A DNA stretch of 60,762 nt from a virus. The DNA lies in the IMG/VR virus record IMGVR_UViG_3300043410_001129, positions 1 to 60,762 of that record; one strand, written 5' to 3'. A program made the position numbers and the translations under genes. The notes under the pieces are model-generated. The model searched no databases. It was not told the origin of the DNA and saw only the letters and a program-made list of their open reading frames with translations. The first letter of the stretch is position 1; each line of letters starts with the position of its first letter. Of this stretch, positions 49,828 to 58,487 are shown one piece after another.

Positions 49828-49854
49828 AAAGAGGGGGGCACTGCCCCCCTCTTT
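49828..49854 (-). terminator. Rho-independent terminator after the capsid gene
   Basis: Perfect 13-bp stem AAAGAGGGGGGCA / TGCCCCCCTCTTT around one base. On the minus strand it is followed by TTTTTATTT, so it limits or attenuates transcription past the major capsid gene, helping to give capsid excess. Confidence 0.9.
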
Positions 49855-49885
49855 ATGACTGGTATTGACCAAGTGGTCGTCCCGC

Positions 49886-51058
49886 TTAGGCGCGGAGCTT
49901 CCAGTTCTTGATCAGAGCATGAGGCTTCGACTGAAGCAGCTCCAGGCCGCACTCAGTCAGGTATTCATGCTTCACCAAATCTTCGTCGTTGTTCTGGCGG
50001 TTTTCCAGCAGCTGCGTGTCGCGACCGTCCAGGTAGCGATAGCGCAGGTAGGGGAAGTCGATGACCACCATCGAGCTGTCCATGCCAGGAATCTGGCGGA
50101 ACTGCGGATGCAGGTGAACCATCAGGTCGCCAGCGAAGGTCGTATACTGCGTCAGGGAGACGCCGTAGGTGCCCGACAGCTGGATCGGCTTCCAGCGGTT
50201 CTTGCCGAACTGCTGAAGGTGGTTCGCCACTTTGGCGCCGACGAAGGCGATCTTCTGCGAAGAGCCATACTTGAAGATCGAGGTGATGAGGGTTTCATCA
50301 AACGTGTCTTCAGTCATGGTGTTCGCGGTGGAGAAGCTGGCACAGTCGATCACGTTGTCGATGGTGTTCAGCAGACCGCCGGTGTAACGGGTCGGCGCAT
50401 TGGTCGAACCGTTGGTTTCGTTCTTGATGCCGAAGAACATGGCGCGTTCGATGTCGCTCATGTGGATTTTCAGCGCCTTGGTTGCAGACTCTTCCAGCTT
50501 GGAGCCAGTCCGCAGGTAGGTGTGCTTCATGGTCTCAGTGACCGAGAAGGCGGTGCGGAAAATCTGCGTATAGTTCGAGATGACCGAAGCATCCCAGCTC
50601 AGAGGAGTCGGGGTCTTCCCACCTTCAGCCCCGGCGTAGCCAGCCACGAAGAGCTTAGCGCCATCGGCGATCTGATAGGAGGTTGCACCAATGTTACGGG
50701 TCACCGTGACACTGTTGGCGGTCGTATCGGCAGTTGCCTGCATCACTTCGCCCGTGGTGGCGTTGATCAGGATGGCACCGGCGATGGCATACTTGTTGTC
50801 ATCGGAGGCGGCCACGGTGATCGTGCCGGTCGAAGTGCTGGCGATTGCGCCGGACACAGTCAGGACGCGCTCGGGCAGTTCGTCACGGAAGTTCTTGAAC
50901 TCGGGGTCGTCAGTCGACTCAGAGCTGCCCATCGCGAGAAGGGCGTTGAGGGGTGCGTTACCGTTCGGCTCGAGCAGAGTGAACAGTTCGCGGTAGTTCT
51001 TGGGGCGGAAGTCGACGCCAAACTGGCCGGTCCCGCGCATACCCTGAATAGCAGCCAT
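49886..51058 (-). CDS. Major capsid protein (DUF5309/SU10-like)
   Basis: 390 residues. N-terminal FRPKNYRELFTLLEPNGNAP and then a beta-rich insertion (GTITVAASDDNKYAIAGAIL) carrying what looks like an Ig-like or decoration domain. The core includes YTQIFRTAFSVTETMKHTYL, RAMFFGIKNETNG, GLLNTIDNVID and a C-terminal GLELLQSKPHALIKNWKL. These features suit the DUF5309 (SU10-type) major capsid family. Flanked by terminators both sides, as highly expressed capsid genes often are. Confidence 0.9.
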   Translation of the reverse strand: MAAIQGMRGTGQFGVDFRPKNYRELFTLLEPNGNAPLNALLAMGSSESTDDPEFKNFRDELPERVLTVSGAIASTSTGTITVAASDDNKYAIAGAILINATTGEVMQATADTTANSVTVTRNIGATSYQIADGAKLFVAGYAGAEGGKTPTPLSWDASVISNYTQIFRTAFSVTETMKHTYLRTGSKLEESATKALKIHMSDIERAMFFGIKNETNGSTNAPTRYTGGLLNTIDNVIDCASFSTANTMTEDTFDETLITSIFKYGSSQKIAFVGAKVANHLQQFGKNRWKPIQLSGTYGVSLTQYTTFAGDLMVHLHPQFRQIPGMDSSMVVIDFPYLRYRYLDGRDTQLLENRQNNDEDLVKHEYLTECGLELLQSKPHALIKNWKLRA

Positions 51059-51205
51059 GATGGTTTCTCCACAGGTTTGCTGCGTTGGAAGGAATGGGTT
51101 TGTGCGCGCCGCAGGGGTAATTCCGTCCCTGAAATGGCACTGAGGACACTACGTTGGCGGCTGGTGCGGCGAACGGCTCGTGGCCTTGAGGGATATATGA
51201 AACAG

Positions 51206-51233
51206 AAAAGGGGGACTGTTTCGTCCCCCTTTT
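51206..51233 (-). terminator. Terminator before the capsid gene
   Basis: Stem AAAAGGGGGAC / GTCCCCCTTTT with loop TGTTTC, with T-rich flanks on both sides (TTTTTT on plus); lies between the 59-residue gene and the capsid gene. Acts in either direction. Confidence 0.85.
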
Positions 51234-51413
51234 TTATTCTGCGAAAATAATTGTTTTGATCTGGGTTGTTGGGAACCACGCAACCAATGTCATGGGCGGG
51301 TCGGATTGTCCTTCGCGGCTATAAAAGCCGACGCCCCCATTGTTGGGGGCGACGGTTGTTGCGAGGACTTCGACCCGAGAGTCGTCAATGAGTGTGACGA
51401 TCCAGGTGTTCAT
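51234..51413 (-). CDS. Small hypothetical protein between scaffold and capsid
   Basis: 59 residues: MNTWIVTLIDDSRVEVLATT, then GGVGFYSREGQSDPPMTL and FPTTQIKTIIFAE. Beta-rich, compact. ATG 51413; three nucleotides separate it from the scaffold stop. Not recognised. Could be a minor head protein. Confidence 0.65.
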   Translation of the reverse strand: MNTWIVTLIDDSRVEVLATTVAPNNGGVGFYSREGQSDPPMTLVAWFPTTQIKTIIFAE

Positions 51414-51416
51414 GGG

Positions 51417-52481
51417 TTAGCCCACGAACTTGTTGCCCATGGCGGAGGAGACCATCTTGTCGAAGGTCGAGCCGCCCTGGTCAGCTGGAGCTGGTGAGCC
51501 ACCACCGGAAGGTGTCTGGCCAAGGGAGCCAGTGAAGGACTGGCGACGCTGGGCCATGCCACGGAGGCGCTCCATCTCGGGGGAGTTCATGTTGTTGCGG
51601 AAGTCGGTCATGACCCGGTAGGTCAACTGCGGATCGACGAAGTCCTCGATGGTATAGCCACGCTCGGAGGCATAGACCATGAAGTCCTGGGCGGCGCTGT
51701 CAGGGAGCTGGAGGGCCTGCTGGGCACGGTCAACGTTGTTGCCAATGGTCTGGCGGATCGCCTGGGTGCGAGTGTCGCGACCAGTTTCGTTCATGGCCTT
51801 GGCTGCGTCGGCAACGCCAGCAGACTTGGACATGACGTCCTGCATCATCTGCATCATCTGCTGCATCTGAGACTGCGACTGCATCTGAGACGCCATCATC
51901 TCCTTATAGCCTGGAGGGAGTGAGGCGGCGTTCTCTTCTTCCCAGCGCTTCAGCTTGGCTTCGAAGGAGTCAGGGGCCAAGTCTTTTGCGGTGGTCTCAG
52001 GGCCGTTCTGGCGACTGGTATCGCCGAAGGTGGTCTGAGAGACGCCGCGCTTGGCCTGGTCGATCATGGCCTGGGCGAACTGCATCGGGTCCATGCCGTG
52101 GTGACCCATGATAGCCTTGGCGGCTTCCATCACGGGTTTCATCTGGGCATGTTCGAAGTTCAGGGAGGAGTAGCGGTCGAAGGTCGACTTGATCTGGTCA
52201 GGGGTGAGCTTGCGCTTCTGGCCAGGCTGAAACTCGATTTCGTAGAGGACGGGGTCCGCCTGGGAGTTGCTGCCTTCGTCCTTGGGTGCGCCTGCGGAGG
52301 CGGCCTGTTCCTGGGCGGAGGGGGGAGCCGGAGGCGGAACGCCGGGGCCAGGGCCTGCGGGCGGAGGAGGTGCGCCAGCTCCTGGAGGCATTGCGGCGGG
52401 GTTAGCGGTAGCGGCGCCCTGCGGGGGGACGCCCATCTGACGCGACGAGATTGCGTCAATGAGGGAAGCGGGATCAGCCAT
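51417..52481 (-). CDS. Scaffolding protein
   Basis: 354 residues. N-terminal Pro/Gly/Ala-rich region (QGAATANPAAMPPGAGAPPP, GPGVPPPAPPSA), a central charged helical stretch, a Met/Gln-rich coiled coil (QMQSQSQMQQMMQMMQDVMS), and a C-terminal acidic-basic tail. Position directly upstream of the capsid gene and composition fit a podovirus scaffold. Overlaps the upstream 89-residue gene by 3 nt. Confidence 0.82.
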   Translation of the reverse strand: MADPASLIDAISSRQMGVPPQGAATANPAAMPPGAGAPPPPAGPGPGVPPPAPPSAQEQAASAGAPKDEGSNSQADPVLYEIEFQPGQKRKLTPDQIKSTFDRYSSLNFEHAQMKPVMEAAKAIMGHHGMDPMQFAQAMIDQAKRGVSQTTFGDTSRQNGPETTAKDLAPDSFEAKLKRWEEENAASLPPGYKEMMASQMQSQSQMQQMMQMMQDVMSKSAGVADAAKAMNETGRDTRTQAIRQTIGNNVDRAQQALQLPDSAAQDFMVYASERGYTIEDFVDPQLTYRVMTDFRNNMNSPEMERLRGMAQRRQSFTGSLGQTPSGGGSPAPADQGGSTFDKMVSSAMGNKFVG

Positions 52482-52750
52482 TAGTCGGTTCCTTTCTCGG
52501 CCTTGGCGGAGCTGGACAGTGAGATTTCGTTCTGGAGTCGGAGTGAGAGGCGGTCAGGAAGTTCGATCAGTCTGACTGCGGCCCACATGGCGCCACGACG
52601 AAAGTGCATGTCCTGTTCGGTTGGGTTGTGAGCGACAGCCATGGCCATCGCTGCGTCGGTGAGTTCGGCTCGCATGATTTCGCGAAGGTAGTGCCAGCCC
52701 TTGGATTTGGTGAGTTCTTCAAGAGCCTTGAGGGCTTCTTGGGTTTTCAC
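52481..52750 (-). CDS. Small hypothetical protein (GTG start)
   Basis: 89 residues starting from GTG 52750, coupled to the preceding gene (GTGA overlap). Helical: TQEALKALEELTKSKGWHYL, RAELTDAAMAMAVAHNPTEQ and LPDRLSLRLQNEISLSSSA. Not recognised; placed just before the scaffold, so probably a head or chaperone-like protein. Confidence 0.65.
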   Translation of the reverse strand: MKTQEALKALEELTKSKGWHYLREIMRAELTDAAMAMAVAHNPTEQDMHFRRGAMWAAVRLIELPDRLSLRLQNEISLSSSAKAEKGTD

Positions 52751-52878
52751 TTGGACTGGGTCGCCATCTTGCCGGAGGGGCCTTTGATCGGCTTGCCGGG
52801 CATTGCAGGGATGAACTTCGCGTCGTTCGAAACGGGTTTCGAGGTCTGCTTGTTCGCGGACTTGGAGGGTTTCTTCAT
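52747..52878 (-). CDS. 43-residue basic peptide
   Basis: ATG 52878 with AGGAG 8 nt upstream. MKKPSKSANKQTSKPVSND, then AKFIPAMPGKPIKGPSGK and a short end. Very Lys/Pro/Ser-rich, like the peptide at 18704-18820. Stop overlaps the next gene's GTG. Function unknown; a DNA-condensing or membrane-binding role is speculative. Confidence 0.68.
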   Translation of the reverse strand: MKKPSKSANKQTSKPVSNDAKFIPAMPGKPIKGPSGKMATQSK

Positions 52879-52935
52879 GGTGGTTCTCCTGTAGAGAGCC
52901 GACATTGCACGGTGGTCCGTGGGTTGTCGTCCAGG

Positions 52936-53289
52936 TTACGAGAGGTTCTTCAGCTTGTAGAGGGTGGAGAGGTAGGTTTCGGAGATGTTGTCGAGGAGGT
53001 TCTGGAGTGCCGAGACGTCTTTGGTGATCTCGGAGGCGTTGGCCTTGATCCAGCGGACGTCTTGGGTGAGGAGACCGGCGATGTCTGGATAGGCGCCGGA
53101 GGTGACTGGAATGTCTTTGACTTTGCCGAAGACGCCCATGTGGGCTTCGACCAGGGTGTCGAGCTGCTCGATCACGTCGTCGTAAAAGGAGCCGAGGGCC
53201 ATGTGTTGCGCGAACGAGCTGGTCTGCCAATGGGCGGCGTGGGCTGCGTTGCGTGCATAGAAGACGCGGGAGATAAGCTGTTCGATCAT
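52936..53289 (-). CDS. Ferritin/Dps-like protein (DUF5856-like)
   Basis: 117 residues. RNAAHAAHWQTSSFAQHMAL, then GSFYDDVIEQLDTLVEAHMG gives the four-helix pattern of Dps/ferritin-like DUF5856 proteins with His/Asp/Glu in positions that could bind metal. Overlaps the upstream gene by 4 nt. Why it sits in the late operon is unknown. Confidence 0.72.
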   Translation of the reverse strand: MIEQLISRVFYARNAAHAAHWQTSSFAQHMALGSFYDDVIEQLDTLVEAHMGVFGKVKDIPVTSGAYPDIAGLLTQDVRWIKANASEITKDVSALQNLLDNISETYLSTLYKLKNLS

Positions 53290-53489
53290 GGGTTAGGGCT
53301 TTCGACTGTAAATGTCAGGTTGCCAGAGGCAATCTGGTCTTGGATGAGCTGAGACTCGAAGACGTCTTTGATCGCGCCAAAGTCTGTGTTGTTGGCGTCG
53401 AGCGGAATGAAGACGTTGTCAGATACGCGGCGGATAACACCAGGGGAACCGCTGATTGGGTCGATAGAGACTTCGTATGTTTCAGTCAT
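53286..53489 (-). CDS. Small hypothetical protein
   Basis: 67 residues from ATG 53489. Beta-rich: YEVSIDPISGSPGVIRRVSD, then IPLDANNTDFGAIKDVFESQ. Not recognised; close to the fibre genes, may be a fibre accessory. Confidence 0.68.
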   Translation of the reverse strand: MTETYEVSIDPISGSPGVIRRVSDNVFIPLDANNTDFGAIKDVFESQLIQDQIASGNLTFTVESPNP

Positions 53490-53491
53490 TG

Positions 53492-54520
53492 TTAAAGCTC
53501 CGTTGAGGCGTCGAAGTAATTGGTGGATGCGTTTGCAGTGAAGAGAAGTGCGGCCCGCCCTTGTGTGAATGGACCTGTTGAGGTGCAAAGAATCCAGTTG
53601 CTCAAGGTTCCGTCATAGACTGTATTGATTGCAGTGAGTGCAGTCTGAGCTGACGAGTCATAGAGGTTGACGGTTCCGCCAAAGCTAAGCGACGGAGTTG
53701 TTCGCATTGTGGTGGGGAAGTTGATCTGAATGTTCGCTTGGGTCGTGTTGCTGAAAATGCCAGTGCCGATGAGATTGTAGCCGAGGGTCGCATTGCCAGC
53801 GCGACGCCAGTAGTAACGCTGGCAGAGCTGGAGTTCGGTGCCAATGGGGCGGCGTTCGAAGGGGGTGGCGATGGTGCCAAGTTCGAGCTGGCAGCCGGTG
53901 ATGTAGCGGGTGCCGGTGGTATGGGGGCCAAGGATAAACTCAATTTGTAGACCATTGGCTGTGTTGGCGGGAGCCGTAAACGTCGTGGATACGAAGGTCC
54001 ATGTATTGGCTGGGACGGCAGAGAAAGAGGGGACTGAGGTGTAAGTGAGGGCGGAGAAATTGTCGATGGCGTTCGGGGACGAAGCGGCGAGAGCTGGTGT
54101 AAAAGCTGTGGTAGAGTAAATCCAGGCAGAGACCGTGACTGTCTTGTTGGCGAGGTCACGAGCGTTAAAGCTCTCAATGCGCTGTGCGAAGTTGCAACTG
54201 GTGTTCCCGGCTGCACCGGTGATTGCCACACCAGTGGGGAAGCCAGCCACCGACAGGCTAGTGTTTTGTGACCAGGCCAGGTTTGCGCCGCCGGTGTAGA
54301 GAATCCAGCGATCTACGCAGAAGACAATGGCAACACCGGAGCCGGTGCCGGAGGAGCCGCGCTGGGAAACGTCCATCGCGCCGTTAATGAAGCGGTTGCG
54401 GAACATCAGTGGGGATGGAGTAACAAGGGTTCCGCCCAGAGATGTGTTGCCAGCAGCATCGAGTGTGATGTTGGTAATGGTTGCTGACGGATGGGAGAAC
54501 GTATCGGTTTTAAGGGCCAT
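53492..54520 (-). CDS. Tail fibre/adhesin-like protein
   Basis: 342 residues. N-terminal HPSATITNITLDAAGNTSLG, then FRNRFINGAMDVSQRGSSG and a carbohydrate-binding-like beta sandwich (TVTVSAWIYSTTAFTPALAA), ending in TGTRYITGCQLELGTIATPF and a QLCQRYYWRR segment. This is a common receptor-binding module in phage tail fibres and virion adhesins. Confidence 0.82.
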   Translation of the reverse strand: MALKTDTFSHPSATITNITLDAAGNTSLGGTLVTPSPLMFRNRFINGAMDVSQRGSSGTGSGVAIVFCVDRWILYTGGANLAWSQNTSLSVAGFPTGVAITGAAGNTSCNFAQRIESFNARDLANKTVTVSAWIYSTTAFTPALAASSPNAIDNFSALTYTSVPSFSAVPANTWTFVSTTFTAPANTANGLQIEFILGPHTTGTRYITGCQLELGTIATPFERRPIGTELQLCQRYYWRRAGNATLGYNLIGTGIFSNTTQANIQINFPTTMRTTPSLSFGGTVNLYDSSAQTALTAINTVYDGTLSNWILCTSTGPFTQGRAALLFTANASTNYFDASTEL

Positions 54521-54533
54521 GAGTGCCTCCTTG

Positions 54534-54968
54534 TTACTGCGGCTGCTCAGGCCAAACGACGGAGTTCACCACGTCGGCGAGCTGCTCGACCGAAGTGGAG
54601 GCGGCGATTGCGTCCTTCGCTGCATTGCAAGTAGTGCGCACTGCGGAGCGAAATGTCGTCCATGCTTCTGGAACGGGGACGCCTTCTTGGGCGCGGATGA
54701 CGAGCCAATCTGACTTGGAGAGGATATTGAAGGCGCCGTTGTTGAGGGTGAGAGTGAACTCTTCCTTGAGGGCGGCGAGGTCTTTGGGAAGGCCGGGGGC
54801 ATCGTAGAAGCGGGCGTCGAAGGAGTCTGGGTCCGGGATTTCCGTGATGCCAATGGAGGCGCGTTCCTCGGGTGAGGCCATGCGGAGCCACGAGGCTGGA
54901 TACTGCGTGCCGTCGTTGGTCTCGAACTGGGAGTCGAGGCGGAGCGGTTTGTTGTTGAGCATGAACAT
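54534..54968 (-). CDS. Hypothetical protein, possible fibre assembly factor
   Basis: 144 residues from ATG 54968 (AGGAG 8 nt upstream). MASPEERASIGITEIPDPDS, FTLTLNNGAFNILSKSDWLV and a helical end with CNAAKDAIAASTSVEQLADV. Resembles small tail-fibre assembly (chaperone-like) proteins in place and general pattern, but no signature is decisive. Confidence 0.6.
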   Translation of the reverse strand: MFMLNNKPLRLDSQFETNDGTQYPASWLRMASPEERASIGITEIPDPDSFDARFYDAPGLPKDLAALKEEFTLTLNNGAFNILSKSDWLVIRAQEGVPVPEAWTTFRSAVRTTCNAAKDAIAASTSVEQLADVVNSVVWPEQPQ

Positions 54969-54978
54969 TGGCGGCTCC

Positions 54979-57444
54979 TCAGAAAGCGCGGGAGTAAGTG
55001 AATGGGGTATCGGCGAAGGCCATGTAGATGAAGTTGGTGCCGTTGTTGAAGGCTTGGGCACTGGCAGTGTTGAAGCCATTGCTCAAGAAATAGATGCCGT
55101 TGATGTTGACCGCTCCGGTATTGAGGTTGGGCGAGATGTCCGACAGGCCAGTCTGAGACGTGTAGTTGAAGAACTGCTTGTTGCTGTCGGCGATGAACCA
55201 GTTGGCTGCCGAGTTAGTGCGCTTCCAAAGGACGAAGCGTGGCCGGAAGTTGGTGGGGATGAAGAGGGGTCCGCCGGTGCCGACGTATGAGCCAATGGCG
55301 GAGTAGCCGGAGACTGGCGCCCAGCAGTAGGCGATGTAGGTATCGCCAGCTGTGTTCACGTTGGCGTCGGTGCCAAGAGAGAAGGTGGTGCTGGTCGGGC
55401 TGGTGCTGTTCCAGGCGGCAGTGTTGGTCGCGACAGCTGCCGTGGAAGACATCGTCATGACTTGGGTATTGGCGAGGGATGAGTGGTAGACGAGGCCGGT
55501 TGACGTTGCGCCGCCTGCTGCGATTGCACGCTTAATGACGATGAAGCCTGGGGCGACTCCGAGGCCGTGGCCGACGGTTCCGTTTGCGCCGGTTCCGACA
55601 TACTTGACGATGCTGAAGCCGTATTTCTTGTTGACGGAAATGGTTGAGCCAATGGTGCCGTCAGTGTTGGTGGCGCTGCCGTTTCCGGCGAGCCAAGAGT
55701 AGGCGATGTAGGCGGCTGCGCTTGTGTTGTAGTTGGCGTCTGCGCCAATGGTGAAGCCGCTGGTGTCGAACGATGTGAGGCCGGTGGTGTCGTTGGACTG
55801 AGCGGCGGTGAGGTCTGTGCTGAGAGCTTGTTGGACGCCGCGCACGGAGTCTGTGAGCTTGTGCGAGAGGATCGACGAGGTCGACTTAATCCAGACCAAG
55901 TCTGGCTTGAAGGCAGCGCCTGCCTTGTTGCTGGTTGCGTTGCTGATGGATTGGGTCGCGCCGGTGCCCGTGTATTGGGTGGCGGCCATCGCGTTCGCAC
56001 CATTGAGGATCGACTCGGGGCTTGAGGCGAGGATGTTGAAGGTGTTGACCGCCAGGAAGCCGGTGGGCGGTGTGTAGTTGAAGGGGAACTGGCCGAAGTT
56101 GGCGTGGAGCGACGATGCGTATGCTGACTGATAGCCAATGCACGGCAGGTAGCCGAGAGAGCCGGAGCCTGGGATCGCGATGGTGAGCGTGGGCTGCGCG
56201 ACTCCGTTTCGGTAGAAAGTGATGGTGCCGTTGTCGAGATCGAGAGCGACGCCGATGGTGAGACCAATGGTGTTCCAGGTGGAGCCGTATGTCGCGCCTG
56301 TGGCGCTGCCGACGTATTTCTTTCCGTCGGAGCAGTAGCCAACGGCATTGGTGAGTGCGAAGGCGTATGAGGCGCCCCAGGACACGTTGTTGGCCGGGAT
56401 GATGCCGACAGTGGCGTAGATGGATACGGCAGTTGCTTGGACGACTTCCCAATACCACTTGCCCTTGACGAGTGGCATGGTGCCGACAGCTGCGTCGTAA
56501 GTGGTTCCTCCAAAGGTGGCGTAAAGGCCACCTTTGGTGATGCCGTTGTTTGTGACCATCATGGTGCCGGAGCGTGCGTTGAAGACGCAGTAGTTGCCAC
56601 GGTTGTAGGTGATCGAGCCGTCAGAGTAGAGCGTCGGAGAGTCGATCACGCTCATGTAGAGGCTGTTGCCGGGTGTGAGGTTGACCGAGGCGCCTGGCGT
56701 GAAGTTGTTGCCGACGCCAGAGAAGTCTGTGCCGAGAGCGGATGTCGAGGAGTTGTCCTGGAAGGTCAGGTAGAAACCGTTGGTGCCGAAGGTTCCGTTG
56801 TAGCGAATAGGTTGCCAGACTCCGGTGACGGTGTCCCAAGTGCCGAAGCTCGAGGGGGTGAGCTGCTGGCCGTCGATGAACATGACTTCGGCATTGATAT
56901 TGTCGTTGACGATGAAGCCAACGCCGCGCTGAGCGGCGCCGACCTGGATGTTGGAGGTGGCGGTGGCGAAATATGATGGAGCGCTTGTGGAGGTTGTGTA
57001 GGTCTGCCAGGCTTGCTGGATGCCGTTGACATAGAGCTTGATGCGGTCGGTGGCGGTTGCAAGGCTCGTGTCGACTGCAACAATGATGTGATACCAGGCG
57101 CTTGTGTCCTGGAAGAACATCTTTGAGGTGGCTGAAATGTTGGCGGTATTGGCGACGACGTTGCCGAAGACAAGTGCGTCTGTGGAGTCGAAGCCGATGA
57201 AGGAGTAGTCGGTGGTGGGGCTGGAGGCTTTGGTCGCGCCCATGAAGTAACCGGCGAGGCCGGTGGTAGTGCGCTTGACCCAGGTGCTGATGGTGTATTT
57301 CGTGGTGGACGTGGGTGTGCCGATGGCGGAGCGGGTGAAATAATTGGTCGTGTTGGTGCCGCCCGTGAAGCGAAAGGCACGGTCAATGCGCAGGTATGGC
57401 AAGCCCTTGAACTGGTTGATGTTGACGTTGAAGGGAAGAGTCAT
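54979..57444 (-). CDS. Tail spike/fibre protein with LamG and SPRY-like domains
   Basis: 821 residues. N-terminal part ~1-210 is LamG/concanavalin-like (YTISTWVKRTTTGLAGYFMG, HIIVAVDTSLATATDRIKLY). Residues ~330-480 look SPRY-like (KGKWYWEVVQATAVSIYATV; GVALDLDNGTITFYRNGV). The C-terminal third has a repeated beta pattern with GTGANGTVGHGLGVAPGFIV. Likely a receptor-binding or polysaccharide-binding protein. Confidence 0.85.
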   Translation of the reverse strand: MTLPFNVNINQFKGLPYLRIDRAFRFTGGTNTTNYFTRSAIGTPTSTTKYTISTWVKRTTTGLAGYFMGATKASSPTTDYSFIGFDSTDALVFGNVVANTANISATSKMFFQDTSAWYHIIVAVDTSLATATDRIKLYVNGIQQAWQTYTTSTSAPSYFATATSNIQVGAAQRGVGFIVNDNINAEVMFIDGQQLTPSSFGTWDTVTGVWQPIRYNGTFGTNGFYLTFQDNSSTSALGTDFSGVGNNFTPGASVNLTPGNSLYMSVIDSPTLYSDGSITYNRGNYCVFNARSGTMMVTNNGITKGGLYATFGGTTYDAAVGTMPLVKGKWYWEVVQATAVSIYATVGIIPANNVSWGASYAFALTNAVGYCSDGKKYVGSATGATYGSTWNTIGLTIGVALDLDNGTITFYRNGVAQPTLTIAIPGSGSLGYLPCIGYQSAYASSLHANFGQFPFNYTPPTGFLAVNTFNILASSPESILNGANAMAATQYTGTGATQSISNATSNKAGAAFKPDLVWIKSTSSILSHKLTDSVRGVQQALSTDLTAAQSNDTTGLTSFDTSGFTIGADANYNTSAAAYIAYSWLAGNGSATNTDGTIGSTISVNKKYGFSIVKYVGTGANGTVGHGLGVAPGFIVIKRAIAAGGATSTGLVYHSSLANTQVMTMSSTAAVATNTAAWNSTSPTSTTFSLGTDANVNTAGDTYIAYCWAPVSGYSAIGSYVGTGGPLFIPTNFRPRFVLWKRTNSAANWFIADSNKQFFNYTSQTGLSDISPNLNTGAVNINGIYFLSNGFNTASAQAFNNGTNFIYMAFADTPFTYSRAF

Positions 57445-57447
57445 CGG

Positions 57448-57963
57448 TCATCCGCAGTTGATAAGGGCTTGGGCCAAGATGCTGGTGGAAGATCGAACGG
57501 TGTAGACAATGGCGTCTGTGGTGCTGGCGGCTGTGGAGATCACGGGAGTGGAGCCGCCTGGGAATTTCCAGTAGGAGCCGAATGAGAGAAGGCGCGAGCC
57601 GGTCGCGTCCTGGGTGATGAAGATGATGCCGGACTGGCCAGGCACGAGGTTGCTTGGGTTGGCCAAGGTGTTGGTCGCGTTGGCGTTGAGCGTGAACGAG
57701 AAGTTGTTGGCTGTGGCCAGGTCGAGCGTGATCGTGCCGCTGGTGTTGCCGAGGGCGCTGATGTTCTGGTTGGCGGCTCCGGTGTAGGCGAAGACCCCGT
57801 TGGCGTCGATAATGGCGCGACTGACGCCTGCGGTGGCGATCCCGAAGGAAGTGGAAGTCGGGAAGTAGAAGCCGGTGTTGTTCGAAGCGGAGCGGTCGGC
57901 TGGCGTTGAGGCGCTGCCGTTTACGTTGGTGATGCCGCTGGAGCCGTCGATATAGACTGTCAT
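57448..57963 (-). CDS. Tail fibre-like beta protein
   Basis: 171 residues from ATG 57963. Beta-rich, Asn/Thr/Ser-rich (DGSSGITNVNGSASTPADRS, GTITLDLATANNFSFTLNAN), a typical phage fibre tip or tail-associated module. Overlaps the cupin-like gene by 4 nt. Confidence 0.75.
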   Translation of the reverse strand: MTVYIDGSSGITNVNGSASTPADRSASNNTGFYFPTSTSFGIATAGVSRAIIDANGVFAYTGAANQNISALGNTSGTITLDLATANNFSFTLNANATNTLANPSNLVPGQSGIIFITQDATGSRLLSFGSYWKFPGGSTPVISTAASTTDAIVYTVRSSTSILAQALINCG

Positions 57964-58241
57964 GGGGTGCCCTTTACGATGTTCACGAGGCGAGTGTTCG
58001 GCTCGAGGGCGATGAAGCCGTGGTATTGACCGACGTGCCAATCGAGGACGGCGCCAGCTGATGCGGTCTGTTCCCAGGTGCCTTCTGGACCAAATGCTTT
58101 GAGGCTGCCGCGAGCGACGATGCTGATGTGGATGTCGTCGTTGCCGTGGACGTGCAGCGGCAGTTCATCGCCGATCTGTTCGAAGTCGTAGATGGTGCCG
58201 GTCAGTTTTCCGATGCTGAATTGGCGCTCAAGCAATGACAT
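57960..58241 (-). CDS. Cupin-like protein
   Basis: 93 residues. HVHGNDDIHISIVARGSLKA, then VLDWHVGQYHGFIALEPNT is cupin-like: two His-rich blocks with a Gly hairpin between. A carbohydrate- or metal-binding function is possible. Sits amid the fibre genes. Confidence 0.65.
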   Translation of the reverse strand: MSLLERQFSIGKLTGTIYDFEQIGDELPLHVHGNDDIHISIVARGSLKAFGPEGTWEQTASAGAVLDWHVGQYHGFIALEPNTRLVNIVKGTP

Positions 58242-58479
58242 TGGGACCGCCGTTCGGAATGGTCGAGATGGGAGTTGTTTGCTCAGGAGTCGGAATTTCT
58301 ACGCACGATGTGCCGTCCCAATACCAAAGGTCTGGGGCCGTTGAGTCGCCGCACTCGACCCAGAACAAAGGGGCTGCGACCTCGAAAGGGAAGTCGCAGA
58401 CTTCTGCAACGCGGACACCAATCTGGTCGCCGTTGTAGGAGTAGGCTTGTTCAATCGGTGAGATCAGAGCGTGTTTCAT
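58228..58479 (-). CDS. Small hypothetical protein
   Basis: 83 residues. GDQIGVRVAEVCDFPFEVAA, PLFWVECGDSTAPDLWYWDG with three Trp; a small conserved fibre-neighbour protein in phages. Role unknown. Overlaps the cupin-like gene by 14 nt. Confidence 0.7.
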   Translation of the reverse strand: MKHALISPIEQAYSYNGDQIGVRVAEVCDFPFEVAAPLFWVECGDSTAPDLWYWDGTSCVEIPTPEQTTPISTIPNGGPNVIA

Positions 58480-58487
58480 ATCGAACC

